DNA from: Burkholderiaceae bacterium
GTDB taxonomy: Bacteria; Pseudomonadota; Gammaproteobacteria; Burkholderiales; Burkholderiaceae
Assembly: GCA_017998575.1 (NCBI GenBank)
Contig: JAGOCV010000019.1
Location: 1-23,280 of the forward strand
Direction of reading: 5' to 3'
Length of the DNA: 23,280 nucleotides
Below are positions 1-7,363 of this stretch, piece by piece. The notes beneath the pieces were generated by a model that worked only from the letters and a program-made list of their open reading frames with translations, did no database searches and had not been told where the DNA came from. A program made the position numbers and the translations under genes. The number at the start of each line of letters is the position of its first letter. Position 1 is the first letter of the stretch.

Positions 1-536
1 CCCACAGCGCCTGCGACGAGGTCGCGCATCGGCTGGCCACGCATCCGAGCGACCTGGCGCGCTGCTGGGCCGCGCAATGGATCGGCTTCAGTGGTCTGCC
101 GCTGGCCGCCCGGCTGGAGAGCGTGCGCCGCTTCGCCGCTGATGCGCATTTCGGCGTGCGCGAACTCGCCTGGATGGCGGTTCGCGACGAGGTCGCGGCC
201 GACCTGGATGCCGCACTGGTGCTGCTCGGACCGTGGGTGGTGGATTCCGACGAGAACATCCGCCGCTTCGCGAGCGAACTGACGCGCCCGCGCGGTGTGT
301 GGTGCGCGCAGATCGAGCCGCTCAAGGCCGAACCCTGGCGTGGCCTGCCGTTGATCGAGCCCTTGCGCGCCGACCCGAGCCGCTACGTGCAGAACTCGGT
401 GGCCAACTGGCTCAACGATGCCGCCAAGAGCCAGCCGGCCTGGACAGCCAGCGTGTGCGAGCGCTGGCTGGACGAATCACCCGCGCCCGCCACGCGCTAC
501 ATCGCGAAGCGGGCGCAGCGCAGCATCCTGGCGTGA
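1..536 (+). CDS. DNA alkylation repair protein (AlkC/AlkD-like HEAT-repeat), 3' part
   Basis: The frame is open from the left edge (first complete codon at 3) to a TGA at 534-536, so about 177 C-terminal residues are visible and the start lies outside the window. The protein is helical and rich in Trp, Arg and Ala, with repeating Arg-Arg-Phe-Ala and Val-Arg-Glu-Leu-Ala helix patterns typical of HEAT-like repeats. The C-terminal segment SVANWLNDAAKSQPAW followed by an RYIAKRAQRS helix resembles DNA alkylation repair proteins, which flip or cradle alkylated bases and act as glycosylases. Family placement comes from recalled similarity; the catalytic region cannot be checked because the N-terminal half is missing. 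Another HEAT-repeat protein is the main alternative. It ends 6 nt from the convergent binding-protein gene. Confidence 0.7.
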   Translation, partial: HSACDEVAHRLATHPSDLARCWAAQWIGFSGLPLAARLESVRRFAADAHFGVRELAWMAVRDEVAADLDAALVLLGPWVVDSDENIRRFASELTRPRGVWCAQIEPLKAEPWRGLPLIEPLRADPSRYVQNSVANWLNDAAKSQPAWTASVCERWLDESPAPATRYIAKRAQRSILA

Positions 537-542
537 AGGCGC

Positions 543-1550
543 TCAGCCGCCGGCCTTGATATTGCGGGCGCGGATGACGCCGCCCAGCGTCTGCGTATCG
601 GCCTTGATGCGGCGGGCCAGTCCCTCGCTCGACGTGCCGGTGACCTGCCAGCCCTGCTGGAACAGTCGCTCACGCACATCGGGCGAGCGGGCGATCTCGC
701 TGATCAGCGCCGAGAGACGTTCCACGATCGGACGCGGCATGCTGGCCGGCGCGGCGGCAGCGTTCCAGATCTCGAGCTCGAAGTCCTTCACACCAGCTTC
801 GGTGAGGCTGGGCAGCTCGGCGGCCAGCGAACTGCGGCCGGCCGAAGTGACGCCAATCGCCTTGAGCTTGCCGGCCCGCACCTGGGCCGTGACCAGCGCT
901 GGCGGCAGCAGCGACAGGTGGATGTCACCCGCGATCATGGCGGTGATCACCTGCGGGTTGCCAGGGTAGGGCACATGGACCGGATTGATGCCCGCCCTGT
1001 CCTTGAGCAGTTCCATGCCGATGTGGGCGACGGTGCCGATGCCCGGCGTGCCATAGCTCCACTTGTCGCCAGCGGCGCGGGCGGCGGCCATGAACTCGGC
1101 GGGCGTGTTGCCCGGGGCATTGGCCGGTGCGGCGAGCACCAGTGGCGCGGTGCCGATCATGCTGATGGGTGCGAAATCCGTCAGCGGATCGAACGCCAGC
1201 CCGGGATTGAGCAGACGGGCGATGGTCATGTTGCCATTGATCATGACGCCGATGGTGTGGTCGTCATTCGCCTTGGCAATGAGATCCCCGGCGATGTTGC
1301 CACCCGCGCCTACCCGGTTTTCCACGATCACGGGCTGACCCAGTGCACGGGAGAGCGGCTCGGCGATCGTGCGTGCCGTCAGGTCGGGCGTCGAGCCGCC
1401 AGGGAAACCCACGATGATGCGCAGCGGCCGGTTGGGCCAGTTGGCGGGCAACGGCGTGGCCCGCGTGCCCTGCGCCAGCACGGCGGGTGAAGCGACGGCG
1501 GAAGCGAGAGCCGTGGCCAGGACGGCTCGGCGAGAGGCACGGTAATGCAT
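543..1550 (-). CDS. Bug-family tripartite tricarboxylate transporter substrate-binding protein
   Basis: The product has 335 aa, the usual size for Bug (TctC-like) periplasmic binding proteins. The N-terminus MHYRASRRAVLATALASAV is a signal peptide with an Arg pair, probably cleaved after the AVLAQG segment. Mature-domain landmarks are the WPNRPLRIIVGFPGGSTPD segment near the N-terminus, the VENRVGAGGNIAGDLIAKA loop, and a later YGTPGIGTVAHIGMELL segment, all typical of the family. I chose ATG 1550 because it precedes the signal peptide and has AAGGA about seven bases upstream; a longer frame to 1685 would run into the rpoH terminator area. Family members bind small carboxylates or aromatic acids. 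No TctA/TctB membrane genes lie nearby, so this is an orphan receptor with unknown ligand. Confidence 0.9.
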   Translation of the reverse strand: MHYRASRRAVLATALASAVASPAVLAQGTRATPLPANWPNRPLRIIVGFPGGSTPDLTARTIAEPLSRALGQPVIVENRVGAGGNIAGDLIAKANDDHTIGVMINGNMTIARLLNPGLAFDPLTDFAPISMIGTAPLVLAAPANAPGNTPAEFMAAARAAGDKWSYGTPGIGTVAHIGMELLKDRAGINPVHVPYPGNPQVITAMIAGDIHLSLLPPALVTAQVRAGKLKAIGVTSAGRSSLAAELPSLTEAGVKDFELEIWNAAAAPASMPRPIVERLSALISEIARSPDVRERLFQQGWQVTGTSSEGLARRIKADTQTLGGVIRARNIKAGG

Positions 1551-1683
1551 GGTTTGTCCTTGAAATGGGGGAATGGCGCCTGCGATGGGGCGCCTGCTGG
1601 CCTGGCGGCCGGAACCATCGATCCTAGCGCGGCCCCGGCGCGGAACGTCTGCGGGCAAATGCCCATGACCGATGACGCTGACC

Positions 1684-1710
1684 AAAAAAAGCCCGGCACG
1701 CAGCCGGGCT
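1684..1710 (-). terminator. Rho-independent terminator of rpoH
   Basis: Read on the minus strand, a perfect 8-bp stem AGCCCGGC / GCCGGGCT with a 5-nt loop is followed directly by a run of T. It starts 18 nt after the rpoH stop codon and separates rpoH from the downstream binding-protein gene on the same strand. Confidence 0.9.
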
Positions 1711-1728
1711 GTTGGGGCGGCGCAGGCT

Positions 1729-2670
1729 TCAGGCGTAGCTCGCCAGGGCCTTGCGCATCTTCTTCATCGCCGCCGCCTCGATCTGGCGGATGCGCTCGGC
1801 GCTCACGCCGTACTCGGCCGCCAGTTCATGCAGCGTCATGCCGCCCGAGCCGTCGTCGTTGACGTGCAGCCAGCGCTCCTCGACGATGCGTCGGCTGCGC
1901 GGATCGAGCTCTTCCAGCGCCGTGCTGATGCCGTCGCTGGCCAGCACGTCGCGCTGGCGCGATTCGATCAACGCCGTCGGCTCCTGGGCAGCGTCGGCCA
2001 GGTACGCGATCGGGCCGAAGCTGTCCTCGCCGTCGTCGGACGGGCCGGGATCGAGCATCACGTCGCCACCAGAGAGCCGGGTCTCCATCTCGATCACTTC
2101 TTCGCGCTTGACGTTGAGCTCGCGCGCCATGGTGTCGATCTGGCTCTCGGTGAGGGTGTCGCGGTGCACCGTGCCGTCAGCCACGGCGGCGTCGGCCTTG
2201 AATCCCTGCTTCATCGAGCGCAGGTTGAAGAACAGCTTGCGCTGGGCCTTGGTGGTGGCCACCTTCACCATGCGCCAGTTCTTCAGGATGTACTCGTGGA
2301 TTTCGGCCTTGATCCAGTGCATGGCGTAGCTCACCAGCCGCACGCCCTGATCGGGATCGAAGCGCTTCACGGCCTTCATCAGGCCCACGTTGCCTTCCTG
2401 GATCAAGTCGCCATGCGGCAGCCCATAGCCCAGGTACTGGCGGGAGATCGACACGACCAGGCGCAGGTGGGAGAGCACGAGCTTTCCCGCCGCTTCCAGG
2501 TCACCCTGGTTGCGCAGCTTGCGGGCGAAGTCCTGCTCTTCCTCGGCCGTCAGCAGCGGAAGGCGGTTGACGGCGGAAATGTAGGCGTCGAGGTTGCCCA
2601 GCGGCGGAACGACCGCCCAGGGATTGGCAAGCGCGACGGCGTTGGCAGAGGCTCCAGTTTGAGAAGACAT
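1729..2670 (-). CDS. rpoH: RNA polymerase heat-shock sigma factor RpoH (sigma-32)
   Basis: The 313-aa protein is slightly longer than E. coli RpoH (284 aa) because of an N-terminal extension. Region 2 is clear: DLIQEGNVGLMKAVKRFD at about residues 88-105, then the SYAMHWIKAEIHEYIL promoter-melting segment (114-129). The RpoH-specific box QRKLFFNLR is at about 143-151 and distinguishes it from housekeeping sigma factors. Region 4 ends with the helix-turn-helix ELAAEYGVSAERIRQIE. It directs RNA polymerase to chaperone and protease genes during heat stress. The ATG at 2670 has AAAGGAG eight bases upstream. The leader carries a CIRCE operator and a possible sigma-E promoter (separate entries), so control by HrcA and envelope stress is likely. 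It has its own terminator. Confidence 0.97.
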   Translation of the reverse strand: MSSQTGASANAVALANPWAVVPPLGNLDAYISAVNRLPLLTAEEEQDFARKLRNQGDLEAAGKLVLSHLRLVVSISRQYLGYGLPHGDLIQEGNVGLMKAVKRFDPDQGVRLVSYAMHWIKAEIHEYILKNWRMVKVATTKAQRKLFFNLRSMKQGFKADAAVADGTVHRDTLTESQIDTMARELNVKREEVIEMETRLSGGDVMLDPGPSDDGEDSFGPIAYLADAAQEPTALIESRQRDVLASDGISTALEELDPRSRRIVEERWLHVNDDGSGGMTLHELAAEYGVSAERIRQIEAAAMKKMRKALASYA

Positions 2671-2697
2671 ACCAGAAACTCCTTTCGAAAATGCATG

Positions 2698-2724
2698 TTA
2701 GCACTCTCTTTGAGGGAGTGCTAA
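2698..2724. promoter_or_regulatory. CIRCE operator (HrcA binding site) upstream of rpoH
   Basis: The sequence is TTAGCACTC, nine bases, then GAGTGCTAA, a perfect match to the canonical CIRCE inverted repeat. CIRCE is the binding site of the HrcA heat-shock repressor and usually sits before groESL or dnaK operons. Here its gene-proximal edge is 27 nt upstream of the rpoH start codon and just upstream of the Shine-Dalgarno, where a bound repressor would block transcription of the sigma-32 gene. Confidence 0.93.
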
Positions 2725-2736
2725 GGAAAGGGTTCC
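2709..2736 (-). promoter_or_regulatory. Candidate sigma-E (RpoE) promoter of rpoH overlapping CIRCE
   Basis: On the minus strand GGAACCC (2736-2730) is followed by 16 bases and TCAAA (2713-2709). This resembles the sigma-E consensus (GGAACTT, about 16 bases, TCAAA or TCTGA) and has the spacing of the E. coli rpoH P3 promoter. The -10 element falls inside the CIRCE spacer and the predicted start near 2703 lies in the gene-proximal arm. This is motif inference; the CC at the end of the -35 departs from consensus. Confidence 0.5.
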
Positions 2737-2798
2737 GCCCATTCTGCTGGCGCTGCCGACCGAAATTGCAATAGTCTGGTTACAACTTGCCGCGGCGC

Positions 2799-3266
2799 TC
2801 ACCAGCGTATACGGAGGCGGGCAAGCGCGTGAGTGAGCACAAACAGCGGGCCAACCAGGAGGTACTGCAAATCCTCGAAGAAGGATGGCTTTCGGCCTTC
2901 GATCCTGTGGCCGACGAACTGGAAGATCCAGGCGATCACGAAGATCGCCAGGCAGATGGGCAACACCCGATCGCCCATCGCGCGCACGGCCACCAGCGAC
3001 AGGGCCGCAGCGACCGCCATGCCGACCAGGAGAACGGGCGAACGCAGCATGACGTAATACGCCAGGCTGCCCAGCAGCAAGCCGTACGCGGCCCAGGGAT
3101 GGATCCAGTAGATCAGCCCGATCAGGCTGAGCATGATGGCCGGAATGGCCACGAAGTGGATGATCTCGTTGGTGGGATGCCGATGGCTCTCGGCATAGTG
3201 GGCCAGCAGCCGGTCGAGCCGGCGGGCGGTGGGGGCGGCAGCGCCCCCGGCGGTGGTATCCATCAT
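2799..3266 (-). CDS. DUF962 / Mpo1-like membrane protein
   Basis: The 155-aa product has an N-terminal segment with the family-typical HYAESHRHPTNEIIHFVAIP, followed by about four hydrophobic segments and the conserved FQFVGHRIEGRKPSFFEDLQ near the C-terminus. The His-rich motifs (HRHPTN, H in IIHF, GH) match the DUF962/YGL010w family. Its yeast member Mpo1 is an Fe-dependent dioxygenase that removes a carbon from 2-hydroxy fatty acids; whether the bacterial proteins do the same is not shown here. I chose ATG 3266 because AGGAG lies seven bases upstream; an upstream ATG at 3314 lacks a ribosome binding site. It lies 128 nt upstream of rpoH on the same strand, but the CIRCE and promoter in between suggest separate control. 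Confidence 0.85.
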   Translation of the reverse strand: MMDTTAGGAAAPTARRLDRLLAHYAESHRHPTNEIIHFVAIPAIMLSLIGLIYWIHPWAAYGLLLGSLAYYVMLRSPVLLVGMAVAAALSLVAVRAMGDRVLPICLAIFVIAWIFQFVGHRIEGRKPSFFEDLQYLLVGPLFVLTHALARLRIRW

Positions 3267-3370
3267 GGCGTGTCTCCTGTCGAAGCCGCGCCTGCGTCGG
3301 GCCGGCCGGCCCATGATGCCAGAAGCAGGCCCTCACGTCAGCCCGACGCGGGTCCCGCCCAAACGGCGGC

Positions 3371-4474
3371 TCAGGCCAGCAGCGCCTGCGCGAATTCCTG
3401 AGCGCTGAAGGTCTCGAGGTCTTCGAGCTTCTCGCCCACACCGATGAAATAGACGGGCACCGGCCGTGCCCCGGGATGCGTGGCCTGCCGTTCGCGCGAC
3501 CACAGCGCGATGGCGGCCAGCACACCGCCCTTGGCCGTGCCGTCGAGCTTCGTCACGATCAGGCCCGTGAGCTGCAACGCCTCGTCGAAGGCCTTGACCT
3601 GGGCCAGCGCGTTCTGGCCGGTGTTGCCGTCGATGACCAGCAGCACTTCGTGGGGCGCCGTGGCATCGGCCTTGGCCACCACACGGCGGATCTTGCGCAG
3701 CTCTTCCATCAGGTGCAGCTGTGTCGGCAGGCGGCCGGCCGTGTCGACCAGCACCACGTCCTTGCGGCGCGCGCGGCCGGCATTTACGGCGTCGAAGCTC
3801 ACGGCGGCCGGGTCGCCGCCTTCCTGGCTCACGATCTCGACGGTATTGCGGTCCGCCCAGACACCCAGTTGCTCGCGTGCTGCCGCGCGGAAGGTGTCGG
3901 CCGCTGCCAGCAGTACCGAGGCGCCGCTGTCCGCCAGATGCTTCGTGAGCTTGCCGATGGATGTCGTCTTGCCGGCACCGTTCACGCCTGCCACCATGAT
4001 CACGGTGGGCACGTGCTCGCCGATCACCAGCGGCCGTTCGAGTGGCCGCAGCAGCTCGGCGATGGCCTGCGCCAGCAGGGCCTTGACGGCTTCGGGGCTG
4101 GAGGCCCTGGCCTCCTTCACGCGGCGGCGCAGGTCGTCGAGGAGGTGCTGGGTGGCGCGCGTCCCGGTGTCGGCCATCAGCAGCGCGGCCTCGAGTTCCT
4201 CGTACAGCGCTTCGTCGATCTGGGTGCCCGTAAAGACTTCGGCGATGCTGCTGCCGGTGCGTTTGAGGCCCGAGCGCAGGCGGTCCATCCAGCCCCGGCG
4301 TGCGGCGATGGGTTCTGCAGCCACGGCTGCGGGGACCGGTGCCGTCCCGACGGCGGGCAGCGGGCCGTCGGTGGGCACAGGGTCGGCCGGCGCGGCAGCG
4401 GGAAGGGCCGGCGTGTCAGGGACGGCGGGCGCCGGGGTGGCGGCAGGCGCCTTCTTGCGAAAAAAACTGAACAT
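3371..4474 (-). CDS. ftsY: Signal recognition particle receptor FtsY
   Basis: The 367-aa GTPase docks SRP-ribosome complexes at the inner membrane. The N-terminus MFSFFRKK is followed by a Pro/Ala-rich, low-complexity A domain to about residue 58, shorter than in E. coli. The N domain helices follow (60-150). The NG GTPase motifs are all present: P-loop GVNGAGKTT (163-171), DTFRAAA (193-199), DTAGR (244-248) and TKLDG (308-312), with a typical C-terminus GVGEKLEDLETFSAQEFAQA. I chose ATG 4474 because it begins the conserved FxFFRKK start; an in-frame upstream codon would lie inside the divergent promoter. The gene is divergent from an M16 peptidase gene with only 29 bp between start codons. 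In many proteobacteria ftsY sits next to rsmD and coaD, as it nearly does here. Confidence 0.97.
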   Translation of the reverse strand: MFSFFRKKAPAATPAPAVPDTPALPAAAPADPVPTDGPLPAVGTAPVPAAVAAEPIAARRGWMDRLRSGLKRTGSSIAEVFTGTQIDEALYEELEAALLMADTGTRATQHLLDDLRRRVKEARASSPEAVKALLAQAIAELLRPLERPLVIGEHVPTVIMVAGVNGAGKTTSIGKLTKHLADSGASVLLAAADTFRAAAREQLGVWADRNTVEIVSQEGGDPAAVSFDAVNAGRARRKDVVLVDTAGRLPTQLHLMEELRKIRRVVAKADATAPHEVLLVIDGNTGQNALAQVKAFDEALQLTGLIVTKLDGTAKGGVLAAIALWSRERQATHPGARPVPVYFIGVGEKLEDLETFSAQEFAQALLA

Positions 4475-4486
4475 CGGACGGCTTTT

Positions 4487-4504
4487 TAGAATCACAGGAT
4501 TCTA
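4487..4504. promoter_or_regulatory. Palindrome in the ftsY / M16 divergent promoter
   Basis: The sequence reads TAGAATC, four bases, GATTCTA, a perfect 7-bp inverted repeat with a 4-nt centre. Each strand therefore presents TAGAAT, a good -10 box, pointing toward its own gene (ftsY on minus, peptidase on plus). No convincing -35 is visible on either side. It could be a pair of overlapping promoters, an operator, or both. Confidence 0.45.
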
Positions 4505-5970
4505 TGAAACTGCCCCTCACCATCCTTGCCGGGCGGGCTTGCGCCGTCGTGCTGCTCGGCGCCAGCGCGGCCATGGCCGCCACGCCTGCCGCTCCTGCGT
4601 CCGGTCCTCCCGCTTCCTTGTCCGCTGCGCCTGCAAAGGTGCCGGGTGTCACGCAGTTCACGCTGGCCAACGGCCTCACCGTGCTGGTCAAGCCCGACCA
4701 CCGTGCGCCCACGGCCGTGCAGATGCTGGTGCTGCGCGTGGGTTCGGTGGACGAGGTGGATGGCACCTCGGGCGTCGCCCACGTGCTCGAGCACATGATG
4801 TTCAAGGGCACGAAGACGCTGGCCCCTGGCGAGTTCTCGCGCCGCGTGGCCGCGCTGGGAGGACGCGAGAACGCATTCACCATGCGCGACGCCACCGGCT
4901 ACCACCAGCAGATCCCGGCCGGCCGGCTCGAGGAAGTGATGGCGCTGGAAGCCGACCGCTTCGCCAACAACCAGTGGCCGGACGACGAGTTCCGCCGCGA
5001 GCTCGAAGTCGTCAAGGAAGAGCGCCGCATGCGCACCGACGATTCGCCGCGCTCGCGCCTGTACGAGCAGATGAACGCGATGGTGTTCACGGCTTCGCCG
5101 TACCGACGGCCCATCATCGGCTGGATGGACGACCTCGACGTGATGACGCCGCAGGACGCACGCGAATTCCACGCCCGCTGGTACGTGCCCGCCAACGCCG
5201 TGCTGGTGGTGGCAGGCGACGTCGAACCCGAGCGCGTGCGTGTACTGGCCGAGCGCTACTACGGCGGCATTCCCGCGCGGGCAGTGCCGGTGCGCAAGCC
5301 GCGCAACGAACCACCGCAGCAGGGCATCCGCCGGCTCGACTACAAGGCCCCGGCCGAGCAGGCCTACGTGAGCCTGGCCTGGCGCGTACCCAAGGTCGAA
5401 CGGCTGGACGACGCCAGCGCGGACGACGCGCTGGCGCTCACCGTGCTGTCGGCCGTGCTCGACGGTTACCCGGGCGCGCGCCTGGAGCGCGCGCTGGTGC
5501 GCGGCGAGTCGCGCGTGGCCGACTCCGCGGGCGCCTACAACGGCATGTGGGGTCGTGGCCCGCAGGTCTTCATCATGGACGGTGTGCCCGCTCCCGGCCG
5601 CACGGCCGAGGAACTCGAAGCCGCGCTGCGGGCCCAGGTGGCGCGCGTGGCGAAGGACGGCATCAGCGAGGCCGAACTGGCGCGCGTCAAGACGCAGTGG
5701 ACGGCGAGCGAGGTCTACAAGCTCGACTCGGTGATGAACCAGGCGCGCGAGCTGGCCAGTTATTGGGTGATGGGCCTGCCGCCAGATACCGGCGAGCGCA
5801 TCATCGAACGCCTGCGCGCGGTCACGGCCGAGCAGGTGCGCTCGGTGGCCGCCCGCTACTTCGGCGACGACCAGCTCACGGTGGCCATCCTGCGGCCGCA
5901 GCCCATGCAAGGCGGCCGCAAGCCGCGCCCGCCGACACCCGGCGCCCACGGAACCGGAGACATGCGATGA
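4504..5970 (+). CDS. M16 family zinc metallopeptidase (catalytic subunit)
   Basis: This 488-aa protein begins with a secretion signal (MKLPLTILAGRACAVVLLGA, Ala-rich cleavage region near AMAA), placing it in the periplasm. The inverted zinc motif HVLEH is at 93-97, and the third ligand lies in VVKEERR near residues 172-173, the expected distance. The FKGT after the motif and the REFHARWYVPANAVLVVAGD segment are also typical of M16 (pitrilysin/PqqL-like) peptidases. The start is ATG 4504, with AGGA close upstream inside the palindrome. The next gene overlaps by four bases (ATGA) and encodes a partner without the zinc motif, so a two-subunit peptidase resembling the mitochondrial processing peptidase arrangement is likely. 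Substrates are unknown. Confidence 0.93.
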   Translation: MKLPLTILAGRACAVVLLGASAAMAATPAAPASGPPASLSAAPAKVPGVTQFTLANGLTVLVKPDHRAPTAVQMLVLRVGSVDEVDGTSGVAHVLEHMMFKGTKTLAPGEFSRRVAALGGRENAFTMRDATGYHQQIPAGRLEEVMALEADRFANNQWPDDEFRRELEVVKEERRMRTDDSPRSRLYEQMNAMVFTASPYRRPIIGWMDDLDVMTPQDAREFHARWYVPANAVLVVAGDVEPERVRVLAERYYGGIPARAVPVRKPRNEPPQQGIRRLDYKAPAEQAYVSLAWRVPKVERLDDASADDALALTVLSAVLDGYPGARLERALVRGESRVADSAGAYNGMWGRGPQVFIMDGVPAPGRTAEELEAALRAQVARVAKDGISEAELARVKTQWTASEVYKLDSVMNQARELASYWVMGLPPDTGERIIERLRAVTAEQVRSVAARYFGDDQLTVAILRPQPMQGGRKPRPPTPGAHGTGDMR

Positions 5971-7325
5971 GCGCGCGCCAACCGACTGTTCGCACTCTTG
6001 CCCGGCGGGCCGCGCTCGGCGCTGCGCTGTTCGCGGGTGCCACGCTGGCCCAGGCGGCCATCGCCATCCAGCACTGGACACAGCCCGATGGCGCGCAGAT
6101 CTATCTGGTCGAAGCGCCGGCGATTCCGATGGTCGATGTGCAGATCGACTTCGACGCTGGTGGCCGGCGTGATCCCGCCGACAAGGCCGGACTGGCCAGC
6201 GCGGCCGCCGGGCTGACATCAAGCGGTATCGCTGCCCGTGGCAACGAACCGGCACTGGACGAAGACGCGCTGGGCGAGGCCTGGACCGACCTGGGGGCCA
6301 GCTTCGGCGCCAGTGCGGGCTCGGACCGCATGAGCTTCTCGCTGCGTTCGCTCACGCAGGCTGATCTGCTGGCGCGGGCCGCGCAGCTTGCCGCGCGGCA
6401 GATGGGCGAGCCGGCCTTTCCGGACGCCGTCTGGCAACGTGACCGCGCTCGTGCCATCGCCGCATTGCGTGAGGCCAACACGCGCCCCGGTGCGCCCGCC
6501 GTGCGCGCGTTCAATCGTGCCGTGTTCGGCAGCCATCCCTACGGCTACGACGCCAGCGAAGAGACGCTCGGCCGCATCGGCGTGGCCGACATGCGCGCGT
6601 TCTACGGGCAGCGCATCCGCGCCTGCCGCGCCAAGCTCAGCATCGTGGGCGCCGTCACGCGCGCACAGGCCGCGCAGCTGGCGACCACGCTGCTGTCGCG
6701 ACTGCCGGCCGGCGGCTGCGAGGCAGGCGCCGATGCGCCCGTGCCCGAGGTCGCCGCGCTCACCAGAGCCGAGGACATCCGCATCCCGTTCGATTCAGCC
6801 CAGGCCCACGTCTACATCGGCCAGCCTGGCTACCGCCGTGCCGATGCGGACCACTTCGCGCTGATGGTGGGCAACTACACGCTGGGCTCGGGCGGTTTCG
6901 TCTCGCGCCTGTATTCCGAGGTGCGCGAGAAGCGCGGCCTCAGCTACAGCGTGGGCAGCTGGTTCTCGCCCGGCCTGCATGCGGGCGCCTTCGGCATCGC
7001 GCTGCAGACGCGGCCCGACCAGGCGCAGCAGGCGGTCGAGGTCTCGCGCGAGGTGCTGGCCCGCTTCGTCGCCGAAGGCCCGACCGAAGCCGAGTTGCGC
7101 GCGGCCAAGGACAACCTGATTGGCGGCTTTCCGCTGCTGCTCGACAGCAACCGCAAGCTGCTGGGCAACGTGGCCAACATCGCCTGGAGCAACCTGCCGC
7201 TGGACTATCTCGACACCTGGACGCAGAAGGTCGAGGCCGTCACCGCCGCCGAGGTGCGTGCAGCCTTCGCGCGCAAGTTGCAGCCGCAGCGCATGGTGAC
7301 CGTGGTCGTGGGCGCGAAACCCTGA
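5967..7325 (+). CDS. M16 family peptidase-like protein (non-catalytic partner)
   Basis: The 452-aa protein has a signal peptide with an Arg pair (RTLARRAALGAALFAGATLA). It follows the M16 fold order, but the place of the HxxEH motif is taken by GLASAAAGLTSSG, so it cannot bind zinc in the usual way. The C-terminal half keeps the Arg-Tyr region REKRGLSYSV, which in paired M16B enzymes contributes to substrate binding. It starts at the ATG within the ATGA overlap with the catalytic gene, implying translational coupling and 1:1 synthesis. The natural reading is the inactive partner of a heterodimeric periplasmic peptidase. Its frame remains open far upstream through the preceding gene and antisense to ftsY, but that extension is not coding. 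Confidence 0.92.
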   Translation: MSARQPTVRTLARRAALGAALFAGATLAQAAIAIQHWTQPDGAQIYLVEAPAIPMVDVQIDFDAGGRRDPADKAGLASAAAGLTSSGIAARGNEPALDEDALGEAWTDLGASFGASAGSDRMSFSLRSLTQADLLARAAQLAARQMGEPAFPDAVWQRDRARAIAALREANTRPGAPAVRAFNRAVFGSHPYGYDASEETLGRIGVADMRAFYGQRIRACRAKLSIVGAVTRAQAAQLATTLLSRLPAGGCEAGADAPVPEVAALTRAEDIRIPFDSAQAHVYIGQPGYRRADADHFALMVGNYTLGSGGFVSRLYSEVREKRGLSYSVGSWFSPGLHAGAFGIALQTRPDQAQQAVEVSREVLARFVAEGPTEAELRAAKDNLIGGFPLLLDSNRKLLGNVANIAWSNLPLDYLDTWTQKVEAVTAAEVRAAFARKLQPQRMVTVVVGAKP

Positions 7326-7363
7326 GTTCGTGGCGCCGGCCGTCTGCACTATGCTCGGCCGCA

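Noticed and set aside
1672..2724. Plus-strand 350-codon frame antisense to rpoH.
   Set aside because: The translation is His/Arg/Ala-rich without a recognisable domain, and the opposite strand is an unmistakable sigma factor.
2741..2771. Possible sigma-70 promoter for rpoH (TTGCAA ... CAGAAT on the minus strand).
   Set aside because: The spacing is 19 bp and the -10 is poor; kept out in favour of the better-matching sigma-E-like site.
3480..5966. A plus-strand frame open from 3480 through to the second M16 gene, which could be read as one giant 1281-residue protein.
   Set aside because: Its first part is antisense to ftsY and then out of frame with the catalytic M16 gene. Only the part from 5967 has family features and a signal peptide. 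Long spurious frames are common at this G+C content.
4492..6255. Minus-strand 587-codon frame antisense to the M16 peptidase genes.
   Set aside because: A shadow of the real coding strand: low-complexity Arg/His/Gly composition with no motif.
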